Positions 16,889-24,150 of a stretch of DNA of 40,190 bases are shown here, one piece after another. The position numbers and the translations under genes were made by a program. Under the pieces are notes generated by a model that saw nothing but the letters and a program-made list of their open reading frames with translations, did not search any database and was not told the origin of the DNA. Numbering within the stretch: the stretch's first letter is position 1; each line of letters starts with the position of its first letter. Origin of the DNA: Promethearchaeota archaeon (GTDB taxonomy: Archaea > Asgardarchaeota > Thorarchaeia > Thorarchaeales > Thorarchaeaceae); assembly GCA_027031765.1 (NCBI GenBank), contig JALVPN010000077.1:1-40190 (forward strand), read 5' to 3'.

Positions 16889-18298
16889 ATGCCCACAAGG
16901 CCCACATTTGTGCGCCCGCCACGCATGGGCACGCTGTCACTCAGGAAGGGGCCGTTCTATACGGTGGCCTCTGTAGAACTCGGTAATACCACCACCAAGT
17001 GTGTGGTAGTGACGACCGACCTCAGGACAGCGCGCATGTACATGCTGGGAAAGCTCGTGCGTCTGACGCGTGAGGCAAGACCACCGCGGGAGGGGGAGCT
17101 GGTCTTTGGGAGGACGCTCACTGGCACACCGCTCACACGGGAGTCCGTGGCAGAGCTGGTCGCCGAGACCCTCACGGGAGCTGTAAGGCAGGTGAGGCTG
17201 GACATTGAGCGCGACCTCCACTTCGTCGTCCGGTCCACGGGCGTGACCGCAGGGTTCGCCACACCGTCAGAGGTCGGCGAGATGGTCAGGGCCCTTGCCC
17301 AGGGCTGTCTGCAGGCCGGGATCCCGCCACGGAAGATGACAGCATCAATCTCACTCGACAGGGTCCCACCAGGGCTCCGGCGCTACAGCCTCCTTGACAG
17401 GGTCTACTTTGATGGGGCGGTGGCCGGGACGCGTCCCCCGGCGGCAACGGAAATCGTAGCAAATGAAATGGAGGGGGAGCTGGTCACTGCCGGACTGAAG
17501 GGTGCCGCAAAGAACACGCAGGTCGACTTCAGGAACCCTGTCATGACCCTGGACTTCGGCACCACACTGGCCGGACGCGTGACTGACGAGTCGTACCCCT
17601 ATGCAGATACCATTGGCTCGTTTGCGGGGCTTGGTGGGGCGATACCGGACGCCCTCGTCCGTGGTGCAGGCCTTGCAGACCCGGTCACTGGTTGCGTCCT
17701 TGATGTCGAGGCCCCGAAACGGTACAGCGTGGAGGTGGGCGAGTGGCTCGAAAAAGTGCACTCGCTTGTGGATGTGCGGACAGTCCCAGCTGGTACCACC
17801 AGGTTCGGCACGGTGCCCGTAGACACCAGGGCAGCGGACGAGTCAGGGGTCGTGCTGATAGGCGTCGACGCTGGGAGGAACGGGTCTGCCCTGTCGGAGC
17901 TGGAGAGACTGGGCGCGGAGGTCTACGAGGCGGGCGGACTGGGACTGCTGATGGGCCTTGTCGACCGGGTGCAGGTACAGACAGTGCAGAGGCTCGTGAG
18001 CACCGCGGAGGAGGAGGGCATCGTGCTCCCCCGGACGGCACTTGGCCTGACAGGAAGGGGGATTACGACTGGCACGAAGCCGCGACTGGTCACAAAGTAC
18101 CTGACCACTGCGAGCGGCGAGCCCTGGACAGAGTCGCATGTCCTGCTCATGGTAGAGGACGGGCTTGCCCTCGGAGCTGCGGTAGCGGCCCGCTGCATGA
18201 ACTCCATGGGGACTCCCAAGCACCCGATAGGTGGCCGTCAGGGTGACGGGTGCGTGCTGGCCGCGCGGCGCGAGGCACAGAAGGGCCGTACTGGATGA
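16889..18298 (+). CDS. Methanogenesis marker protein 14 (DUF2114), ASKHA-type ATPase
   Basis: The 469-residue protein matches methanogenesis marker 14. It starts YTVASVELGNTTTK (about 24-37), then shows DLHFVVRSTGVTAGFATP, GIPPRKMTAS, IVANEMEGELVTAGLKG, and TLDFGTTLAG (220-229). The ELGNTTTK and LDFGTTLAG segments are phosphate-binding loops of the acetate kinase/Hsp70/actin fold. The family is distantly related to the ATPase part of corrinoid reactivators of the RACo type, but this protein lacks their N-terminal 2Fe-2S ferredoxin domain. It follows mtrH-mtrA-mtrH in what looks like one operon. This makes ATP-driven reactivation of MtrA-bound cobalamin a plausible but untested role. The start is the only ATG among the plus-strand genes of the cluster. 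Confidence 0.88.
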   Translation: MPTRPTFVRPPRMGTLSLRKGPFYTVASVELGNTTTKCVVVTTDLRTARMYMLGKLVRLTREARPPREGELVFGRTLTGTPLTRESVAELVAETLTGAVRQVRLDIERDLHFVVRSTGVTAGFATPSEVGEMVRALAQGCLQAGIPPRKMTASISLDRVPPGLRRYSLLDRVYFDGAVAGTRPPAATEIVANEMEGELVTAGLKGAAKNTQVDFRNPVMTLDFGTTLAGRVTDESYPYADTIGSFAGLGGAIPDALVRGAGLADPVTGCVLDVEAPKRYSVEVGEWLEKVHSLVDVRTVPAGTTRFGTVPVDTRAADESGVVLIGVDAGRNGSALSELERLGAEVYEAGGLGLLMGLVDRVQVQTVQRLVSTAEEEGIVLPRTALGLTGRGITTGTKPRLVTKYLTTASGEPWTESHVLLMVEDGLALGAAVAARCMNSMGTPKHPIGGRQGDGCVLAARREAQKGRTG

Positions 18299-18364
18299 GG
18301 AAGACCTATCAGGCCACGGCCCCGTGTCAGGGGCGGCCGAGAGAGCACAGGAGGTCACCGGTCA

Positions 18365-19138
18365 GTGCTTGTCATCCCCATCAGGACCAGGGTCATCAGA
18401 CCCGACGACAACATAGTGGATGTGATACTCGACGGCCTTGCCAGGGCTTGCCACGAGCTCCGTGAAGGGGACATCCTAGGGATTGCTGAAACACCACTGG
18501 GGACGACGGAGGGGCGGGTGATTCGCCTGTCAGACGTAGTTGTGAGTGACAGGGCACGAGACCTTGCACAACGCTACGACATGGTACCGGAGGTCGCGCA
18601 GCTCGTACTGGACGAGGCCGACGAGGTCCTCGGAGGTATCCCACACGTGCTCCTCACAATCAAGAACAACACACTGATGGCCAATGCCGGGGTCGACAAG
18701 TCGAATGTGCCACCGGGCTACGCATCACTGTTGCCCGAAGACCCGGCAGCCAGTGCAGCACGGATACGGGAGGAGGTGGCCAGGCGCCTCGGCATAGGAG
18801 TGGGCGTAATCGTGATAGACAGCCGTACGCAGCCGCTGCGGCTAGGCAACGTAGGGATGGCCCTTGCTGTGGCGGGGTTCCGGCCCGTGGTCGACGAGCG
18901 TGGCAGGACAGACCTCTTCGGGAACGTCCTGCGCGTGACGCGACGTGCTGTTGCTGACAACCTGGCCTCTGCGTGCACTGCGGTGATGGGTGAGGCCGAC
19001 GAGGCAGTCCCAGCGGCACTGATAAGGGATGCGCCCGTCGAGTACACGGACACTGTCCACGACTCGTCAGAGATGTGGATTTCACCCGAGGAGTGCATGT
19101 ACATGGCAATCTTTGAGCAGTGGAGACGCGGGATGTGA
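18365..19138 (+). CDS. cofE: Coenzyme F420:L-glutamate ligase
   Basis: CofE adds gamma-linked glutamates to F420-0 with GTP, finishing the deazaflavin cofactor of archaeal hydride transfer. The 257-residue protein shows the family order: VIPIRTRVIRPDDNIVDVI at the start, GDILGIAETPLGTTEGR, the loop VDKSNVPPGYASLLPEDP, DSRTQPLRLGNVGMALAVAG, and RTDLFGN. The start is GTG after GGAGGT at a spacing of nine bases. It is 66 bases after the marker-14 gene and on the same strand, so it may share the operon. The position links the C1 cluster to a cell that uses F420. Confidence 0.92.
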   Translation: MLVIPIRTRVIRPDDNIVDVILDGLARACHELREGDILGIAETPLGTTEGRVIRLSDVVVSDRARDLAQRYDMVPEVAQLVLDEADEVLGGIPHVLLTIKNNTLMANAGVDKSNVPPGYASLLPEDPAASAARIREEVARRLGIGVGVIVIDSRTQPLRLGNVGMALAVAGFRPVVDERGRTDLFGNVLRVTRRAVADNLASACTAVMGEADEAVPAALIRDAPVEYTDTVHDSSEMWISPEECMYMAIFEQWRRGM

Positions 19139-19142
19139 CTTC

Positions 19143-19204
19143 GAAAGAAAGAGAGAGAGAGAAAGAGAGAAAGAGAGAAAGAAAGAAAGAAAGAAAGAAA
19201 AGGG
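19143..19204 (+). repeat. 62-base uninterrupted purine tract
   Basis: Mixed GA and GAAA repeats run from 19143 to 19204 with no pyrimidine on the plus strand, starting four bases after the cofE stop. The transcript of the plus-strand operon would read purines only, so this is not a T-tract terminator for that direction. On the complementary strand it is all pyrimidine. Confidence 0.9.
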
Positions 19205-19253
19205 CGATTCATTAGGCTAGGCAAGCGGACCGTATGACGGGAGACTGAGAACA

Positions 19254-20594
19254 GTGGGAAGACCAATAGTCCTCTTTGATGTCGCGTCGGCAGGTGCATC
19301 CGGGGACATGTTCCTGTCAGCACTGATAGACCTGATTGGGGACGACGAGGCCATACTCCGAGTCGCAGCAAGCATGCTGATCTACGACCCGACGCTACGG
19401 GTAAACGTCACACCTGTCACAGTGGGGGACACTGAGGGCAAGAGGCTCGATATCACCCTAGACACAGGGGTCAGGTTCGAGCCGCAAGCAATGCATGAGG
19501 TGCTCAAAGAGGTCGCAACCGAGCTTGAGCTCTCAGAACACGGCCTCGAGACCGCAGAGCGGATGCTGGACATACTGTTCACCGCCGAGAGCAAGGCACA
19601 TGACACGCCGGTGGATGAGCTGCACCTCCACGAGGTCGGCTCCATAGACACGGTTCTTGACGTCGTTGGGGTAGTGTACCTCCTTGAGAAGGCTGGTCTC
19701 CTCGGTGCAAAGTTCATCTCCACTCATGTGGCAATTGGCCAGGGCAGCATCGAGACCGAACACGGCGCGTTCGAGGTGCCAGTGCCAGCCGTTGCGGAAA
19801 TCCTTGTTGCACATGACATCCCATTCCACAGGAGCACAGCCCAGACCGAGACCCTGACCCCGACAGGGGCCGCTATACTGGCGGCGCTTGCGGAGGACTA
19901 CGTCGACTCGACTGAGGGCATCGAGTTGGAACGTTCCGGGGTGGGTTTCGGAACTCGCGACCTGGGCGAAACGCCGAACGCGATGCACATACACATCTGT
20001 CGCGGGACGGCACCAGCACGAGAGGCCGCCGAGATGACACGGGAAGCAGAGGCGGAAGGAGCAAAAGAGGCCGCGGCACCAGTTGAGGCCCCAGAGGCCG
20101 ACCGGAGGCTTGAGACGTTGACGGGTTGGGACACTGACGAAGTGGTAGTCCTCGAAACGAACGTTGACGATGTCGATGGCGAGACCATGGGTACGCTCTT
20201 CGACGCACTGCTGGACACACATGGTGTGTTTGATGTGGTGGCAATCCCGGCATATGGGAAGAAGAACCGTCCGTGCCTGGTCGTAAAGGTGATTGCTTCG
20301 GCTCGGGCCCTCGCGGAGGTCCCCGACATCCTAGTGAAACACCTGGGGACAATTGGGGTGCGGTATACCACGTGGCGCCGCGTGAAAGCGACCCGCGAAA
20401 CCGTCGTCTGCAGGATTGATGTGGAGGGCAAGGAGTACATGGTGCGGGTGAAGGTCTCACGGAGTGCGGACGGCAGTGTGGTGAATGTCAAGCCAGAGGC
20501 CGATGATGTGAGAAAGGTCGCACGTGAGACCGGCATCCCGACGCGGTTCCTGCGGCCAATGATCATACTACAGGCGAAGGCGGTCACCGAGTAG
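19254..20594 (+). CDS. larC: LarC-like nickel-pincer cofactor insertion protein
   Basis: LarC inserts nickel into the pyridinium dithiocarboxylate mononucleotide cofactor of lactate racemase, using CTP. The 446-residue protein shows the family start FDVASAGASGDMFLSALIDLIGD. It also has DELHLHEVGSIDTVLDVVG, the metal-rich segment GQGSIETEHGAFEVPVPA, PTGAAILAAL, and in the second half VVLETNVDDVDGETMG. A Glu/Ala-rich linker (about 245-282) separates the two domains. The gene is intact, whereas some bacterial larC genes need a frameshift. LarB, LarE and a recognisable racemase are not in the window, so the client enzyme is unknown. The start is GTG. It follows cofE across the purine tract and is the last plus-strand gene of the cluster. 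Confidence 0.88.
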   Translation: MGRPIVLFDVASAGASGDMFLSALIDLIGDDEAILRVAASMLIYDPTLRVNVTPVTVGDTEGKRLDITLDTGVRFEPQAMHEVLKEVATELELSEHGLETAERMLDILFTAESKAHDTPVDELHLHEVGSIDTVLDVVGVVYLLEKAGLLGAKFISTHVAIGQGSIETEHGAFEVPVPAVAEILVAHDIPFHRSTAQTETLTPTGAAILAALAEDYVDSTEGIELERSGVGFGTRDLGETPNAMHIHICRGTAPAREAAEMTREAEAEGAKEAAAPVEAPEADRRLETLTGWDTDEVVVLETNVDDVDGETMGTLFDALLDTHGVFDVVAIPAYGKKNRPCLVVKVIASARALAEVPDILVKHLGTIGVRYTTWRRVKATRETVVCRIDVEGKEYMVRVKVSRSADGSVVNVKPEADDVRKVARETGIPTRFLRPMIILQAKAVTE

Positions 20595-20608
20595 GCGGTC
20601 GCAGTGGA

Positions 20609-22852
20609 CTACTGGCCATGCGTAACAGCAAGGTGCAGGTAGTGTGCCGGCACAAGCTCTTCAAATGCACGCAGACACATCCGTGCATACGCATCAGGGT
20701 CGTAGCGTGTCGACGGGACCACAAGTGGGAGTGCGAGGACACGGCCGGTCTGGCGGGTGACCCCAGGCTCTACGACGATGTAGTCGACCACTTGGCCGGC
20801 GTGCAGGTGCATGCCATGTGCAGCGAGCTGTTGTGCTGCAACAGCTGCTGGGGAGAGGACCCGGTGTTCACCGGGACTCCTTGAGAGGCGCTCGTGGACG
20901 ACCAGGTCACGGATGTCAACATCCCGCTCGTACAGGCGGTCGATGAATGTCTGACAGACCTCTCGGGCCTGTGGGAGCATCTTGAGAAAACCCCTGCGTC
21001 CATGTCCGCGGGCCAGTGTACGGAGCACTGCCATCTGACAGTCGTACACGTACGTGCAGGTATCGCGTCGCCGGAGGGCCAGCCCCCGCGCCTTGATTGA
21101 ACCATTGTAGAAGAGGCCATAGTACCGGTTGATGGGCGCGAGCCGTGGGCGCGAGCGCAGCGATGGGATGACCATCCAGTCATAGATACCATTCGAACGC
21201 ATGGGGATGTCCACCTCTCCAGTCACCAGCTCGCAGAACTCCTCCACAAGGTGCACATCAGGGCCATCGGCGTGTCTCAACCAGATTGAGTCCACAATCC
21301 CATGGATGACCTCGAAGCCCATGTCCTCTGCAATGTCCTTTGCACGCAGGAGGACATCACGGCCAATGGCCGTGACGGCAGCGTGCGCCTCCGCACGACC
21401 GAACCGCGCGTTCCGGAAGCCAAGATAGCCGAAGCAGGACACGAGCACGCCCTTCAGTGTGTGTTGCATCCGTCCGTAGCGGTCTGCATCACGGCCCTCA
21501 GTCACCAGCCTCTTGAATGCATCCCGCTTTGCAATGACCAGTCTGAGTGCCTCGGGTATGATACCACGCCTCTGTCTGCACACCTTGAGCCCGAGCCCCG
21601 GGACTTCGACACATGACCGCTGGTCGTAGGGGCACTCGTGCCCCATGCATATGGTCTCGGGGCTGATGTTACGGGTCAACATCAGGGTGGGGTACATTGA
21701 TGCAAAGTCGCACTCGACCACGTCCTCGTACACGTCGGGTGAGGGCTGTAGGACCAGGCCACCACGGTCAGCAGCGCTCAGACTGGACACGGACTTGAGG
21801 GACTCTGGGTTACGCCCGACAGGGGGGACGAGGATGTCGAGCTTGTATGCAGTGTAGGTCTGGATAGCCGCATTGACCCCACCAATCGACATCCGGGCCG
21901 CCTGCTGGGGCCGTATCAGGGCAATCCGTGACGCCTCGACAATACCCTCTATTCCCTGCGGCGAGTAGTATAGGCTGGTCTCTTCGTCCACATGGATGCG
22001 CCCGTTCAGCAGGACTGGCGGGCCGGGGCGGTACGCGACGTGGTTGTACTGCCAGAAGGACTGCGGCCGCGGTGCCCTAACACTGAGTGGCGAGCCATCA
22101 CGGGAGAGCACGAGGTCGATGCCGTGGGCACGTGCACGGTGTGCAAGGTGTGGAAAGAGGAATCCATCACCACCACGGGTGATGACCACATCGGGGTCGA
22201 TCCGGTCGAATGTGTCCTGGAAGGAGAGGAGCGTATCACGTTCGTCCGGACACTGTACCCGGTATACCCTGTCACGTTGTCTCAGGGCAATGCACTCTAC
22301 CGGGTCATCCCTGTGGGGGACGAGGTGCTCACCCCTTGTACATACAGCCAAGTGCACCGTGGTGAGTGGTGGGACTGTGTATTCCGTGTCCTCACGCCGG
22401 TCCAGACACTGCACGGCCCGTGCTACTGGGCCCTCCCTGTAGATGCGCACGCGTCCGAACGGGAACACATCATGCCCTATGAAGAACTGCTGCACCGGGT
22501 CAATGTCGGCATGGAAGACTGTTGCACCAGGCAGTCTGCGCAGGTCACGGGCCAGTGACGGCACCGAGAGGGGGGTCGTGCGGACCCGTATGACTGGACG
22601 GCGGGACGAGTCATAGACCGAAACGAACCTGTATACCAGGGAGACCTCCCGGACGGCGGGATGAGAGCTGACAGCAGTCAGCAGGTACTTTTGGTCACCG
22701 CAAGACTGGAGACAGGGAGACGACACGAAGAGGGACGGGTAGAACTCGTAGTCGAGGGCGTCCGTGCGGCCCCCGTCCTTGACCCAGAGGACCAAACAGT
22801 CCTTGGAACGGTTGATGTCTGCATCAAGTAACCAGCAGTCCTGCCAGCTCAT
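20609..22852 (-). CDS. Divergent family B DNA polymerase with degenerate catalytic motifs (PolB2-like)
   Basis: The 747-residue protein keeps the family B fold but not all catalytic residues. Motif A is intact, DFASMYPTL (382-390). Motif B has K467 and the SCFGYLGF segment. Motif C reads HGIVDSIW (517-524), so the first Asp of the usual Y-G-D-T-D-S is replaced and only Asp521 remains. The proofreading domain also looks dead: the Exo I region (TVHLAV, 165-170) lacks the Asp-x-Glu pair, and Exo II reads TRGGDGFLF without the expected Asn/Asp pattern. Four cysteines at 402, 407, 414 and 425 may bind a metal. This pattern recalls archaeal PolB2, a lineage with altered motifs linked to lesion bypass or repair. 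The start ATG overlaps the stop of a small upstream gene by four bases, so the two are translationally coupled. Confidence 0.88.
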   Translation of the reverse strand: MSWQDCWLLDADINRSKDCLVLWVKDGGRTDALDYEFYPSLFVSSPCLQSCGDQKYLLTAVSSHPAVREVSLVYRFVSVYDSSRRPVIRVRTTPLSVPSLARDLRRLPGATVFHADIDPVQQFFIGHDVFPFGRVRIYREGPVARAVQCLDRREDTEYTVPPLTTVHLAVCTRGEHLVPHRDDPVECIALRQRDRVYRVQCPDERDTLLSFQDTFDRIDPDVVITRGGDGFLFPHLAHRARAHGIDLVLSRDGSPLSVRAPRPQSFWQYNHVAYRPGPPVLLNGRIHVDEETSLYYSPQGIEGIVEASRIALIRPQQAARMSIGGVNAAIQTYTAYKLDILVPPVGRNPESLKSVSSLSAADRGGLVLQPSPDVYEDVVECDFASMYPTLMLTRNISPETICMGHECPYDQRSCVEVPGLGLKVCRQRRGIIPEALRLVIAKRDAFKRLVTEGRDADRYGRMQHTLKGVLVSCFGYLGFRNARFGRAEAHAAVTAIGRDVLLRAKDIAEDMGFEVIHGIVDSIWLRHADGPDVHLVEEFCELVTGEVDIPMRSNGIYDWMVIPSLRSRPRLAPINRYYGLFYNGSIKARGLALRRRDTCTYVYDCQMAVLRTLARGHGRRGFLKMLPQAREVCQTFIDRLYERDVDIRDLVVHERLSRSPGEHRVLSPAAVAAQQLAAHGMHLHAGQVVDYIVVEPGVTRQTGRVLALPLVVPSTRYDPDAYARMCLRAFEELVPAHYLHLAVTHGQ

Positions 22853-23178
22853 CGTTGTGACTCCAGCTCCGCCTCTAGTCCTTCGACCCGCGACTCCAGG
22901 GCCTCAATGTCCTCGATAATGCCCAGCAGGGCCATCAGGAACACGACCTCAGTGACCCGCGGTGTGACTGCCACTGTACCGGCATCGGCGTACTGGCGTG
23001 CATAGTCAAAGATGCGTGCAAGGCGGGCGCGGCGGGATGGAGTGAGGACTCTGGAGAACGCATGCCACCGTTTCTCTTCGGCATCTACTGCGTCCCTGAA
23101 AGTGCGCACTGTGCGGCCCACCGTATAACACACCTCACCAGGGTTTTCCATGGACAGGTAGGGGATGGGTGAGGGCAT
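22849..23178 (-). CDS. Small coiled-coil protein coupled to the divergent polymerase
   Basis: The protein has about 109 residues from the ATG at 23178; an ATG at 23151 would give 100. Helical segments (GEVCYTVGRTVRTFRDAVD, then RRARLARIFDYARQYAD) lead to a leucine-rich stretch and a C-terminal coiled coil (IEDIEALESRVEGLEAELE). Its TGA overlaps the polymerase ATG by four bases, so the two proteins are probably made together and may interact. The frame stays open upstream to 23349, but that part has an unnatural composition and lies before any likely promoter. I do not recognise the family. A role as accessory or regulatory subunit is inferred only from position. Confidence 0.7.
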   Translation of the reverse strand: MPSPIPYLSMENPGEVCYTVGRTVRTFRDAVDAEEKRWHAFSRVLTPSRRARLARIFDYARQYADAGTVAVTPRVTEVVFLMALLGIIEDIEALESRVEGLEAELESQR

Positions 23179-23389
23179 GACCAACTGTGCGGACGCTTCT
23201 GAGGTTTGCTGATGGCAGCAGTCTGCGAGGACAGACAGAAACGGCAAGGGCGGGTGACCGAAAGTAAAGGGCAAAGTACAGACGGGTAGGACGGAGGGCC
23301 CGCACAGCCGGCCGCCGGGGGCTGCCATAGGACAGGGGTTGCGCCACACGACAGCACCGTGATACCCCGCCGCAAAACAGAACGAGGAA

Positions 23390-23397
23390 CTTTAATA
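23390..23397 (+). promoter_or_regulatory. TATA-like box for the first Ras-like GTPase
   Basis: CTTTAATA, after a stretch rich in A and G, predicts transcription start near 23420. That excludes the ATG at 23406 and supports the GTG at 23469. Confidence 0.5.
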
Positions 23398-23468
23398 ACG
23401 GCCATATGTTACAGGCACACAGTCCCACTCATACGAATACGAGTCTGGCCGTCCAAAGATTCAGTGGG

Positions 23469-24044
23469 GTGCTCAAAATAGTAACTGCGCTGTTCAAAGT
23501 AATCCTCATGGGTGATGGCTCCGTCGGAAAGACAAGCCTGCGACGGGTGTACATGGGCGAGGGGTTCAAGGCATCGTACATGATCACAATAGGGGCCGAC
23601 TTTGCCGTCAAGAAGATGACCCTAGAAGGAGGCCACGATGTCAGCATTCAGATCTGGGACCTGGCAGGCCAAGAACACTTCAAGAGCGTCCGCTCCACGT
23701 TCTACCGTGGTGCCCAGGGTGCACTCGCAGTGTACTCCACAGTGGAACGGAGCTCCTTCGAGAACATTGAGAACTGGGTGGAAGAGTGCTGGAGCAACGC
23801 AGGCAAGAAGATTCCAGTCGTGTTGATTGGGAACAAGATTGACCTCCGGGAACAGTTCATAGACAACCCCGTAATGCGCCAGACCATTGTCACTACTGAG
23901 GAGGGACAGGCCCTAGCCGACAGAATTGCCCAGCGGGGCGTCCACGCGTCCTTCATAGAGACCTCTGCCAAGACCGGGAAGAACGTCGAGGCTGCATTCC
24001 TCGAACTGATAATCAGGATCTTGGAGGCCGGCGGGCTCTCATAG
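23469..24044 (+). CDS. Ras/Rab-like small GTPase
   Basis: The protein has about 191 residues from the GTG at 23469, where small-GTPase homology starts (LKIVTALFKVILMGDGSVGKTSL). All G motifs are present: G1 GDGSVGKTS, G2 Thr in TIGADF, G3 WDLAGQE with the catalytic Gln, G4 NKID, G5 ETSAKTG. The TIGADF-plus-WDLAGQE pattern is closest to Rab/Ran-type Ras-superfamily proteins, not to bacterial MglA. The C-terminus (ILEAGGLS) lacks prenylation cysteines, as is general in archaea, so membrane attachment would need a partner. It lies convergent to a HEAT-plus-ear protein, and a WD40 protein, a second GTPase and a Roadblock protein follow within 4 kb. Confidence 0.93.
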   Translation: MLKIVTALFKVILMGDGSVGKTSLRRVYMGEGFKASYMITIGADFAVKKMTLEGGHDVSIQIWDLAGQEHFKSVRSTFYRGAQGALAVYSTVERSSFENIENWVEECWSNAGKKIPVVLIGNKIDLREQFIDNPVMRQTIVTTEEGQALADRIAQRGVHASFIETSAKTGKNVEAAFLELIIRILEAGGLS

Positions 24045-24150
24045 GCACCTTGACAGCTGATCATTACATTGCCCTGCCCATGGCAAGATGTTGGGCACTG
24101 GGCCAGCCGACCAGATGAGGCAATCAGGGTGCTCGGTCAACCGCGGCAGG

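Noticed and set aside
19143-19204. Purine tract as a terminator of the cofE operon
   Set aside because: Archaeal termination needs T-runs on the coding strand; here the coding strand is A/G only, and the nearest minus-strand gene ends 1.4 kb away.
23179-23349. N-terminal extension of the small polymerase-coupled protein
   Set aside because: The residues are rich in Pro, Cys and Gly with no helical pattern, unlike the rest of the protein. ATG codons at 23178 or 23151 fit better.
23406-23468. N-terminal extension of the first Ras-like GTPase from the ATG at 23406
   Set aside because: The ATG is only nine bases after the TATA-like box, before the expected transcription start, and the added residues are not part of the GTPase fold.
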